Below, in pieces: positions 23,819 through 34,800 of a stretch of DNA of 42,731 bases. The stretch is from Mesaphorura yosii. Its lineage: Eukaryota; Arthropoda; Collembola; Poduromorpha; Tullbergiidae. Location of the stretch: assembly GCA_009869945.1 (NCBI GenBank), contig WIXG01000532.1, positions 1-42,731 on the forward strand, written 5' to 3'. How positions within the stretch are numbered: position 1 is the stretch's first letter; the number at the start of each line of letters is the position of its first letter. A program made the translations under genes and the position numbers. The notes under the pieces were generated by a model. It was not told where the DNA came from. It saw nothing but the letters and a program-made list of their open reading frames with translations, and searched no databases.

Positions 23819-24990
23819 ATGACAGCAGCCAGCATCAAAGGTGAAGACTATCGCCTGCCTGGGGATCTCGTGTACGCCTTATGGGTGCCCACGCGCCGAC
23901 GCCTGGAAGTGCGACACAGAGAATAACAACACGAAGCAACTTTGTATCGGCTCAAGCGTTCCAGCAACAATCGGCATTCCAATTGATACGGACTTTGAAT
24001 CGCATGTGGTCAACATTAAGTCTGGCTATGATATGGATGCGGCCAAAGGCTCCTAAGGACCATCATTTCTTCAAGCAAGCCAATGCGAATTCGACTTCGG
24101 CGGAGGAAAACGAAGAGTTCAATGAAGCCTGGAAATGTGACGTCACTCGGCTGGAAGCCAACCGCGCAGCAGGAATCTGGATCAAAGCTTTCGCGGATCG
24201 ACATGTAATTCTGAACTTACAAGCGTGACTAATATTTCTATGTTCTAAAGTGACGAAGTGACATTTCTTTGATTGATTTCAGGATTTGCTGTCGGTTCTT
24301 ATGGTTGGCCAGCCTGGGACGCCTGGGCGAAGGACCGCTCTACCAATTTGACATTTTGTTGCCGCCCAATTTTCCTGAAGGAGCACCGAAGGTTTGCTTT
24401 GTGCCGGATTTGATCGTCGTGCAATGGACTGCCATCAATTGAATCTGATGCACCCTGATGGTACGCTGAGGCTGTAGAAGATTCTTACCCGGCGCGACGG
24501 CGACCGGTACAGTGGACTTTGGCTGATGCTGACTAGCATTCAATGTAAGTTGAGCGGTTGAGCCGCCAGCCAGGGTTATCTCAGAGTTAATGCCATCTCC
24601 AAGTACTCCAAGTAGAAGGATCCTTGAACTTCCAGTTGAGCTATTTGGAGTCGGCCAGTTTATGAAGCCGAATCCAGGAAGACTGACCGCCCTCAAGAAA
24701 ATGGCTCTGACCTCGTACACTGGAGAAATTGAGGACGGGCTTCGAAACCCAAAGATCCTCAGACTTATCTCGATCAACATTCTAAAATGGCTCATTGATC
24801 CACCTGACTAACTATAAATAACTGATATTCTTTTTACGCACGTACAAACATTGGCCAAACGAATACACGACGTTTCTTTTTTGTAGATTTATCTCCAGAA
24901 CCAAGCAATTGATAAAGCTTTGCATTAAAGAACAGTACAAACAAGGCAACGCCCAAACTTCAGGTAAGTTCTTGCATCAAATTGCCTCGC
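23819..24990 (+). pseudogene. UBE2O: Decayed UBE2O-like E2/E3 ubiquitin-conjugating gene fragment
   Basis: The C-terminal part of a UBE2O-like protein can be followed across shifting frames. Around 24048-24200 the frame carries APKDHHFF and then AAGIWIKAFADRH, like the APSNHSF and EGIMVKTFEDR region of UBE2O. After a probable intron (acceptor near 24282) come DLLSVLMVGQPGTP and, one frameshift later, LYQFDILLPPNFPEGAPKV, the start of the UBC fold. A second frameshift leads to LNLMHPDG followed by an in-frame TAG near 24477. Then GLWLMLTSIQ matches the SLLQVLISIQ helix, and NPKILRLISINILKWLI near 24745 matches the last helices. The catalytic-cysteine segment (VCVSLLGTW in the family) is replaced by sequence with a stop. 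At least two frameshifts, one stop and loss of the active site argue for a pseudogene. The 5' boundary is uncertain. Confidence 0.72.
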
Positions 24991-25147
24991 CTCAACTCAA
25001 GATATTAATTTCTGTCGACAATAACTGGAATAACTGGACTTTTCTTCTCTAGCTAGAAAATACCACTTTTTAGTCAATGCAATGTCACCACCCGACACAA
25101 TTCTTTTCACTCAAATTGATGCAGCGCTTCGAGATTTGGCGGCGGCG

Positions 25148-25185
25148 TGGATTTTAATACAGCTTGCAAGCTGTATTAAAATCCA
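25148..25185. repeat. Perfect 38-bp palindrome
   Basis: Two 19-bp arms with no spacer: the left arm is TGGATTTTAATACAGCTTG and the right is its exact complement. As RNA it would form a tight hairpin. ATTAAA occurs on both strands within it. It lies ~110 bp past the stop of the second EcKinase-like gene and ~160 bp past the UBE2O relic, so it may act in 3' end formation for either strand. That role is inference only. Confidence 0.9.
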
Positions 25186-25293
25186 AGTGCTACAATCGTG
25201 CATCATGTCTTAATTGAAAAATCAGTGCAGCTGCAACATAACTTATGTGTACTTAAGTAAAATAGATACTAAAATGTTAGGCTAAGAGTAATT

Positions 25294-26872
25294 CTATATT
25301 AAACCCTCTTCGTACAATTCCCGAATCATTTCCACCATCCGCACTTTTAATTGCTCTCCCGTCCGATTCACTCTCCCAAGCTCTTTGAACATCTCGTCCA
25401 GCTTCGTCGAGTCGGAGCCGACCGTGTCCAAATCAGTCGCTTCCTCGGGCTTGACGAGGATGATGGGCAGCACAAAAATGGCGCTGATGAGGCCAAACAG
25501 CTTCGCGACATGAAACCTGCGCTGGAGTTCCTCAAACGAGAAATCTGGGAAAGGATCCACGCGGAGGAGGGCGCATTTGGTGGAGAAGGTGTCGGCGTAC
25601 ACGCGGAGGAGGTCGTTCAGGTGCTGCCTTCGCAGGGCGGAGGTTGTGCTGCTGTACATGAAGTACGCCAGGTCGAGGACGGGGCTCACTTCGCGGTAGA
25701 GTTGAAGGTCGACGAAAATCATGGCGTCGGGCTTCCCGTCGGGGCCGTAGCGGAAGAGAATGTTGTTGACCCACATGTCTCCGTGTGACCCACATCTCCA
25801 GGCGGGGGTCTTGCCTGCAATTACTAAATTGGAAATTCGAATCGCTACAAAAACCAACACGGAAGGTTGGTTTCTATTTGTTTTGAGAACAAAAATACCT
25901 GTTTTTGTCTTTGGCTTAAGTCGAAACAAATTCATAATTCTATCGTCGTCTGATTCTTCGCCATTAAACAGCAGCATTGTCTCGACTACATTCGCCTCGA
26001 ATCGTAGAAACCCCTGCGCAGGCGCCGAATCGGCCCCAAACTCCTCCAGAATGAGCTCCTTGACCAACTGATAGTTCTGGCCCACGACGGCGGTGAGCAG
26101 GGGTTTCTGCTGGTCGCAGAACACTTCGTCCTTGAGAAAAGGGTACTTGTCCACCAGCGATTTCAGCTTGTGTTTCGTTGCGTAGGCCCAGCTTAGTGCG
26201 TGGAGCTTCGCTATCTCGGTGAAAACGAGTTTGCAGTGTTCAAAGTCAAGGCCCTTTGCCTTGTCAGCTATTTTGAAGCCCCAGGAACGGACATCCTCCA
26301 TCAAGATAAAATTCCGCGTCAAATCAAAGTCGGGACTCTGATTTTGGGACTCAGCATGTGCCTGCGAGTCTGGAACAAAAAGTAAGCAATTAATTAGATG
26401 GACGATGGAAACTAAACAACCACGCCAAGAAGCTACCTGCGTCCGGCTCCGTTGCATTCCCGTTGAAGAAAGGCACAACGGCCAGCTTCAGCTCCTCATC
26501 AAACTTGGGCACTTGATTCCGCCCGAATCGTTCTAGTGCGGGTATGAAATGCTTGTACACCAGCAACTCCTTCCGGAACATGTGCGTGTCGTCCAAAAGC
26601 GTCTTCCGCGCTGGGTGCGCTGGGTAAGACTTTAGCATCAGGTCCACTCTGCGGATTTCTGCACACCCTTTCTTGTTCTTGTTTTTATTCTCCTCATCTT
26701 TCTTCTGAAACTGGACACGAATTGAGGTGACAACACTCGTGAAATTGTCGCCGGCCACGCTTCCAGGATTGACAGTGTACGAAAGTATTTTGGAGTTCAA
26801 AGATTTTTCCAGGAATTCGGGAGTCAGTCCGATTGTGGTCGGAGTGCTTGCAGAACCCATTTTAGTACACAA
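25294..26872 (-). CDS. EcKinase/CHK-type small-molecule kinase-like protein 2, 3 exons
   Basis: Paralogue of the gene at 13783-15326. Exons: 26872-26437, 26369-25899, 25814-25294; introns of 67 and 84 nt; 475 residues. The last exon is 521 nt, exactly as in the first copy, and both introns have the same phase. Motifs: AGDNFTSVV near the N-terminus, LMLKSYPAHPARK with the presumed ATP-binding Lys, MEDVRSWGF, IAKLHALSW, HGDMWVNN (~313-320) and IFVDLQ (Asp ~338), then VLDLAYFMYSSTT. The 84-nt second intron keeps the frame open, so retention would add 28 residues without a stop; GT-AG borders and homology favour splicing. The substrate is unknown. The start may be the Met at 26872 or the fifth codon. 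Confidence 0.9.
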
Positions 26873-28380
26873 ATATTGGTACGATTTGGGATTTGAGCGA
26901 AATGGCCGCGTTGGTGTTCCGAATCTCCAAATTTATAAGCTTCGTGGCTCGCGTGTCAATATTTCGGCATTTTCCTTCTTTTAAGCTTATTTATTCAAAA
27001 ATCCAATAATTATAATGATGATTGCAGCAATTATCAATCTGCGGATCGTCAGTTTGCAAAAAAGAATGGCTGATCCAGCGCACATTAAGTGTTTTATCAA
27101 GCAGGTGAGCGAACTGTACACTTAATTATGTTTTCTGCTTTTATTCTACTTGCACGTGGATGTCAAATAATATTTGAAGAAAATTACATCCTCCACGTCA
27201 GGAACACTTTTTATAGCCAACAAGTTACGTAATGATATCAATTGACTGCACGCTACTTAACTCGACTGGTTCGTGTGAATGCAAGGTCAAAAGACTTAAT
27301 TATTGCACGTAGGCAGGGGTAGGAAAACTGGAAAATGTGTCCAGAAAACCCAGCTGTCAGATTATTGAGCAGCATTATTGGCATTTTCCTTTTCACAAAA
27401 TCGAATAATTGGAATTGGAAGTGTTTTCCTAAAGTTAATCACGCATAAGCCCGCCGAGGGACTCGACTCGGTCATACTCGGTCATGAAGGACTTCTGGTG
27501 AACGCGAAAACGAACAATCACGCAAACGAAGAGTGGAAAGTGTGGACAGGGCAAACAAACGGCAAAGGTCATGATCAAGTTAGCCTTTAGTCTAGGCCTG
27601 CCTATCTGACATTCACATCATGCTGGAAGAATGTCACGCGGAAGATTCCGCAATCAGAATCCACAAATTCGCATTACTCAAGCTCCTGTTGTATTTTTAT
27701 TACATCATCACCCTGAATTGGATTTGGATTTTGAATTCTGGCTGACGTACATTGGCAATTCAATAAATACAATTTACAGTTATTACTTTTTGCTACTACT
27801 GCTACGATAAACATAAACACTCTTGCAAAATTAAATCATAGTTAAGAGTAAAAAGTGGAATCTTGATTTGTGCATGTAGAAAATGCAGATCATCATCAAA
27901 AATAACTTCATATCAAAACAGGAACCTTTGGCCGGCCATTACCTCTGCTAAGGCTAAAACTAAATTCTAAAGGAACTTTTTGCCCGTTAGTACAATTAAA
28001 GTTAATGGAATTGCGCGCATGTGTGTTGTGTGTGTTCAGAAATAAGAAATAGATCGAAGGATTCGGACATCGGACTCTTCTATTCTAAGCCATGACGTTT
28101 AACGTTGTATTAATTAAAATACTTTCTGTACTAAGCAGAGTTCAAGTTCAAAAGTTAAGACGCACTGGTAAAAGTAAAAAGTAAAATACTGATAATCAAC
28201 TTAAACTAAACTTACACTTGGCGTATTTTAGGATAAAGATGATGACAAGAACGGTTCGATTTCATTTCATAAGTTAACTAAAATCGGTAATCTGTACTTT
28301 ACTGCACTGAAACTAAGAATCTTTGTACTGGCTATCTGTTAACGCTACTGCTAACGATAATTATTAAGCCGGGGTTAAGA
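26873..28380. other. AT-rich intergenic stretch
   Basis: About 1.5 kb with the presumed promoter of the second EcKinase-like gene on the left and the 3' UTR of the small secreted-protein gene on the right. No exon recognised. A plus-strand frame at 27378-27590 has no known motif and no supporting splice sites. Confidence 0.45.
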
Positions 28381-31300
28381 TTAAGAATCGGCCGAGTTGG
28401 AAGCAGGCGAGGACGACGACGGTCTCGGTCTTCGGCGCGGTATTACGCGACACTTGTAAACGTACGCAGAGATGCGGAGATCGTCGTCCGTCTGTACGCA
28501 GGTTTCCCTCGGTTTACATTTGCATCTGCGACGAAAGCGTACGATTATCGTAAGTTTTAATTATAATTACAGCTGTAATTTTTAATGAATAATGACTTAC
28601 GAGCTTTGGACGTAGTACTCCAAGTTTCTTGTGTGGGGTTCGTAAACTTCCCAGCCACACGGAGCTCCGTCGTTGCACTCCTCAAAGATGTCGTTGCTCG
28701 ACTGCGGAGAGACGACTGCTGATCTCTGGAAATTTCCAAGATTTAAATGGAGATTAGTCGTGCATAAATTAAATGAAGGAAATCCCACGCATGACCAAAA
28801 GCAGACGCATACGTAAAAGCATGAGCAACATGTTCTATTTTTAGCGACAGCTGATTACTGATAACTAATCATGAGGGTTGAACAAACTTGAAGGCAAAGA
28901 GGCTCAGCGAGTGGAAATGGAAATTAATTTGTTCCGAAATTAAGTTCCCGGTTCGACTGGCTAAGCGCTGGAAAAGTTATCCTGACCGAGTTCGAAGCCT
29001 CGCCTCGCTTGAATTCATGCTTCTCTCTCAATGCTGCTGAGATTACGAAGAATTCTGATTAGGTCAGACGGAAATAGATAAAAATGGCTGATGGTACAGC
29101 ATTTCAGTTCAATAATTAACATTGAGTCTAGTAAAAGTCTCGACAATCGACAAACTGCGTATAAATTAACAGCAGTTGAAATTCCTTGCAATCATTTATA
29201 AAGAAGCTGTTTAAGTCTGTTACTTTGTCGTTGGGTTCAAAGATCAAAAGAGGTGAATCACAATCACGTCTTCGTCTGGCGGCCCACCGGATTTTTGAAG
29301 GTAAAACTTTAAAACCAGACATTTTTGCATGAACTTAAAGCGTGTCTCACTGGCCTGACTTGGCTCGGGTTGGCTTGGCGTGCCATTTAAATCGCCAATA
29401 AGCGTCATTCATTAATGAACGATGTGCAAAATTACACGCAATAAATGCTACGCCGTCCGAGAATGGTGAATGGGCTCAATTCATCGATATTCGATACTGG
29501 AGTAACTGGAAATAGGATAATATCTCCATTCATTCCAATTCCGTGTCCGCCTGTATCGATTTCATTCATTCTTTTATTGCGTGCCAACAATTCAACAAGT
29601 GTTTTTGCGCAGTTTTGTCCAGAAAGGTCAGACATCTCGCGAACTAATCCACTTTTATCCATGCGAAGGCACTTTCTAGCTACTTTCCTACTTTTTAATT
29701 AAACTACATTTCATTGGCTTCAGCTCGCAAGAAGGCAAAAGAGAATTGGCTTTGCTATTTTAGTCGGAGAGAGAATTCACTCAAGATTTGCAATTTAGTA
29801 GAGAATGCTCACAAAATTTGCAAAAATTTCGTGGAAATCTGCGGCACAAGCTAATTCATTCGATTCTCGACAAATCGAGTCAAGTGCGCAATTGAACGAC
29901 TTCTTCTTGAACTGCTTCTTTTCTTATGACTAATTTTTTCGCAAGTAGCAAAATCCAAGGCCAGACCAGACTCGCAATGAATGAGTTTTGGTTAGCTCCC
30001 TTCGAGTTCAGTTTATTTTTGCTACAATAAAGTCAATAGTTAAGGAGTTGCCGAGTTTATTGGAAAAAGCGAGGGCGAACGTCGCAGGAACTCAATAGCC
30101 AACTTTCCCCGCATTCCTCGTGCTTCTCCACTTTCTTTCTTAATTTACCAGTTAATTTAAGTATGCCGACGTGCGCATGTCGCGCGAGACAGAAAGACCA
30201 CAAATTCAAGCCAAATGCATGAAACTTGATTAAACTAGAACTTTGAAGCGAATCGATAGCGCCTCGTAGTCGGCCTCGTGCCTCGGGTCTCATACTAAAT
30301 TTAATTTAATGACGAAATGACGTGAATGTGTCTAAATATTGTATCAGCAGTGCAGTGGCAGCGGCAACGCTGCCGGAAAGACTTTGACTCACATTTTAAT
30401 GACCCGACACGGCATTGGAAATTGGCAGGCATCTTGGTAATGGCAATTTAGCACAGTGCAATGAAAATGTTTACGTTTGCGTGACACTTCATTCCATTAA
30501 GATGATTCTTCGGAATGCGGAATGACACGCAGCTCAGCGGGAGCGGAATTTTACTCAGCTAATTTCATTTCGCAATCCCACGCAATGCGCTGCGCAAGAT
30601 TTATTTGTTCCATCTGTTTCAAATTCCCCGTTCAGTCATTGCCAGCCATGCTGAGATGCTTGTAATTTATGGACTGGTGACTAATTATAGATCACAGATC
30701 ATATGCAATTCGCAATTCACGAGTCGTACGCATAATTCGCGTACTCAAGTTGGTATGCGTACATGATTCAATGCATTGAAAGTCAAGTTAAGTCAAGGTA
30801 ATGGGCAATTAAAGCAAATAATTACATTCCGCTTTACGAATTCCGCTCGCTCATCTCCAGAGAATTACGCAAAAGCACTTGCGTTTCGCAATCTACGCAG
30901 TTTCCTGAAGCGCAAGCGTTCGCGTAAGCGCATGAACATGAATATGAATATGACAGGAACAATTGCGTACTCAATCACCTGATGTTTGTACTACTACAAA
31001 GTAAATAGCTCATACTTCGCGTTCACGTTCGCGCTTGTATTTCGCAATAAAATCTACAATATACAATGTCAAACCTCGTAGCTCGTAGTTCATGGTCAAA
31101 GCAATTTACTTGTTTTGGTTTTGCGGGCAGGGCGCAGGCATAGCACGGTTTTTGCGAACGAACGTGACTGTGTCGAAATTCGCAATCGCAGTCGCAATTC
31201 ATGTAATTGTAAACACTGACGCCTGCTGTGCTTTGTCGGAGTCGGAAATCAATAAAACTGTAATGATAATCGCAGGCTTCCTATTTCAGTGAGAGTGATA

Positions 31301-31847
31301 GCGATTGAGTCCAGAAATTCGAGCTTGGCGTGACGTGGCGGTGGCATGGACTCGTGTTTCTCTCAAATTCCCAACAGGCTTGGCTTGCCTGAATCTAACA
31401 CCTGCTTTCGCCTTTGCGTACGTGATCTCGGTCTGTTTTTCCACACCACGCCGCAGTGTTTTACTGTCACCGCTCACAGCTGGAAATCTTGTATGACAAT
31501 GACAACACAAACAAAAACAATCTCGCGTTCACTTTTTTACGCTACGCACTTTCCCGGAAAGGATTCACCAACACACGGCACTGCACACGTTCTTTGGTCT
31601 TTTTACGGCTGGCACTCTGACACATTTCTCCGGCACGGCACAGCATACGAGAAGCCAAGCAATAAAAGCACAGCGACCACATAATTAATTTAGCAGATGC
31701 GAATAGAGCAAGATACTTGAGTTGGCTTACCTTCTGATGGTGTATGACTGACGCTGATTCCACATTGCCAGACGTAAGCAGGATCAAGCAAACCGTCGTC
31801 ATGCAAATGGCGATAATTGAGTACGAGCTCAGGTGTTTCGGATCCAT
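28381..31847 (-). CDS. Small secreted six-cysteine protein, 3 exons
   Basis: Exons: 31847-31731 (39 codons), 28725-28601, 28525-28381; phases 0 and 2 agree; 128 residues. Exon 1 codes a clear signal peptide (MDPKHLSSYSIIAICMTTVC, then a hydrophobic run and likely cleavage near SGNVESA) and ends in GTAAGC. Exons 2-3 code the cysteine core: EECNDGAPCGWEVYEP, SSCKCKPRETC, then DDDLRISAYVYKCRV, with six Cys. A basic RRRPRP and a Ser-rich tail end the protein. The core looks like a family of small secreted arthropod proteins of unknown role; some cysteine-rich venom or hormone-like peptides share this style, but I cannot name a function. The first intron is ~3.0 kb, about 40 times the second (75 nt). 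Joining exon 1 to exon 2 is inferred from phase and from each lacking any other partner. Confidence 0.72.
28726..31730 (-). other. Large first intron of the secreted-protein gene
   Basis: A 3-kb intron (donor GTAAGC, acceptor TTTCCAG on the minus strand). No nested gene is convincing. Long first introns often carry regulatory DNA; no specific element can be named. Confidence 0.45.
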
Positions 31848-34800
31848 TTCCGGAAGCCTTCGTTCTCCTTGCTAAATCGGTCCCGAGTCCAGAATTGTGA
31901 ATGTGTCCACGAAAACGCTGGCACGCTTAACTTTGACTTTATTCGACTCGACAAGAAAGTTGCCTTGTGTCTTGCTGAGAATGCGTCAGCGTACGCGTAC
32001 GTTTCTTTGTAGATTGCTTGCAGAATATTGTTCCTTGTGTTCACTTGGATTGTCACTGGCGGAGTAAATATGGTCGAGAGAAAAATCTTGTATTTATACG
32101 GAGGAGCAGGCACAACACAATACGCAAGCACAACATCAAAGACACAACGTATACAACAACTTCAACTACGTAATGCTGGTGTTTGGTAGTTAATGACGGT
32201 TCATACTGTACTGACTCTCTACGCTCCTCAACTGCTTCTGCTACCAACTAGCAATCGTGAACGTAAAACGTTTCAGTTTCTTCTTAAAGGGCTTAACGCG
32301 TTCATTCCTCAAGCTCGCGGTAGTTGACTCAGACTCCTTTTCACAACCTAAGCAAAGAGTAATTGGAGAAATGAGATGATGATGGGCAATTTTTGACAGA
32401 TTGACAAGAAAGGTTGGTTCTTACGTACTTTGTGATGGTGATGGGAGTCACGAGATTCTTTCAAACCCGTGTCACACCAGAACGCGTGATTGCGTGATTA
32501 CGAACATACTTTGTACCCAAGAAATTACGGCAGGGCCAGAATGCCAGGAATTTGACGAGATGAAGCAATTCGTCCTCGGATTGCGTCGTTCAGAACGTCG
32601 GCGTCGGCGATTACGAAAGAATGTGACTCCAGAATTCTCGGTAAACGCCACGCCGGTCTGGCGGCCTCTGATCTTGAATTTTTTGAACCACAATACAATC
32701 GGATGATGAACAAGATCAAAGCACACAACACAGGTACTTTTTGGACGATTTCGTCGTAGATTTTACAATCTACGCGGACGACTTCCAGAGAAAGATCGAC
32801 ATTTCAGTAGTTCAGAGAAAGGACGATGATTAATCCTCAAACCAAGCATCTCTCGACGGCCGGTTACGAATGAATGAAGGGCCAAGAACTCATTCGAAAC
32901 TGCGTTGTAAGAACGTAAAAGGAAGAATGTTTAAGCCATCGCCGTGCCGTAGTCGAGTCTTTTGGTGAATGATCATTTATCATGTTAACTTGTAATGAGT
33001 CTTGTCTTGTCTTGTACTCGAGGACAAAAAAGTGAATGAATCGCGAGCAAAAAATAGTAGTAAATGAGTAAATCGTAAAAGCTGGTCCAAAAGCTTCAAA
33101 AGCCGAACAAATGAGCAGGTAGCTAACAAGCTCAGAGTTGATTCAACTTGGATTTTATGGCCCGTGATGATGAGCCTCGAGCTTAATTTTTTTTACTTTT
33201 TACTCTTCTCATGAAGGCATTTAGCATTTAGCGTTTGTCATTCACTCATTTACGATCGGACCCATAATTTTTAATTTTATTGCGCAGTAAACTTTAAAAC
33301 GCATGTAATTTGCTGTAGAACGAGCCAATCCGCTTGCTAATGAACAGAAATTGACCCTAACATCTTTACAACTATAAAAAAATGTGTGCGTAAGAAATAC
33401 ATTAAGAATTAGCGTTCGGGCGAAGAGTATTCTTTGATGATTGTTCGATTCGCGTCATTTATGGCGGCACAGACATGAGAAAAGTACCAGAAACAATTTA
33501 TTGCCAATTACCAATTGCGAGCACAATTAGAATTAGGAAAACAGTAGTTTTGAGTTGATTGAAGGGAACATGAGTTTCATCCTAAAAGTGATGGACAGGT
33601 ACGGCAGAAGCAAGATTACGCAATACAGATAATTATGGTCCTACAGTCTAGAATCATCACAAATGCAAGTGTTTATGTTGGGCTATAGGTACAAGTCACA
33701 GTCACAAGATTAAATCAAGTTAGAGAGACGCTACGTTGCAGATGACCTTGTCCCATGACACGTTGGCCACAAGTACGAGATCATGAAATGAACTCACTGA
33801 CGTGATTTGTCGATTCGCCTTCGTGATTCATGATATTCCAAAGTTTAGTCGGAATACGGCGCAATTTTTGTCTCGAAAGTCTCGGCACACGGATTCACGA
33901 ATTCTTCGCAACATTGCCTATTGCGCTTTCCCCTGATGAATGATTTTTTGATCAATGACCAGTCCATTCAAAGTTCAGGTTTGCGACGGAGAAGATGTCG
34001 AGACGTTGACGTAAACGTTGTTGGCAACACGGCAAGGATTTTGACAGGAACCGTGACGGATGTGACCAGTGATCATTCTGTCGTGGTCGTGGCCGTCCGT
34101 GGTCGTGGTCGTGGTACCTCGTGTCAAAGGTCGCCGGACGATTTTACGTTTTCTGACCTTAGCATGTTGCTTCATGCACCTCATGCAAAAATTACGCTTT
34201 TAGTACGCTTTTGCAAATTGTACCTAAACATCTGCGTGTTCATAACATTTACACTAAGCCGACCAAGCTAGTAAATCTAGACAAATCTATGCTAAATGAC
34301 ACTTGCTAAGCTCAAGAACAAGCGCGACAGCAGCGCGAGCGTATTTTACGTGTCGTAGACGCATTAAACGAGTAATTAAGATATGGAAAGCGAGTGTTTC
34401 AAGTAGTGATTATCATAATTGCGTTTAGCGTTAATGCTCTACGGCTGCAGCAGCCTCAGTTAGCAGTGTGTATGCTATGGATGATTAAGACGAGGATACT
34501 GCCGGCGCGGCTGATAGATTTCCAAGAATAATTAAGAACTCGCTTGCGTCAGATTGCCTTGACGGAGGATTTTGACTCCAGTCTCCAGATTCGCGATTGC
34601 TCCAACTGCGCGTTATTTATTCGATCCAATTAATTACGAGATTACGACATCGCATTCGCATCGTTTGTCATCATCGCCAATTTTGTCCGGACCGGCATGC
34701 GGCATGCAAACGGGCTTTGGAAATTGCCAATTGCCTAATTGCTGACTCAAGGAACCACGGACCACGCACACCACAAGAAATGCTGGAGAACGATGCCATC

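Noticed and set aside
32401..32706. 101-codon plus-strand frame with Arg-rich run
   Set aside because: No splice partners, no motif and an overlapping minus-strand frame of similar length; chance is sufficient.
33001..33400. Possible tRNA or structured RNA genes in the gene-poor stretch
   Set aside because: No cloverleaf with a recognisable T-arm GTTCRA box could be built here by eye.
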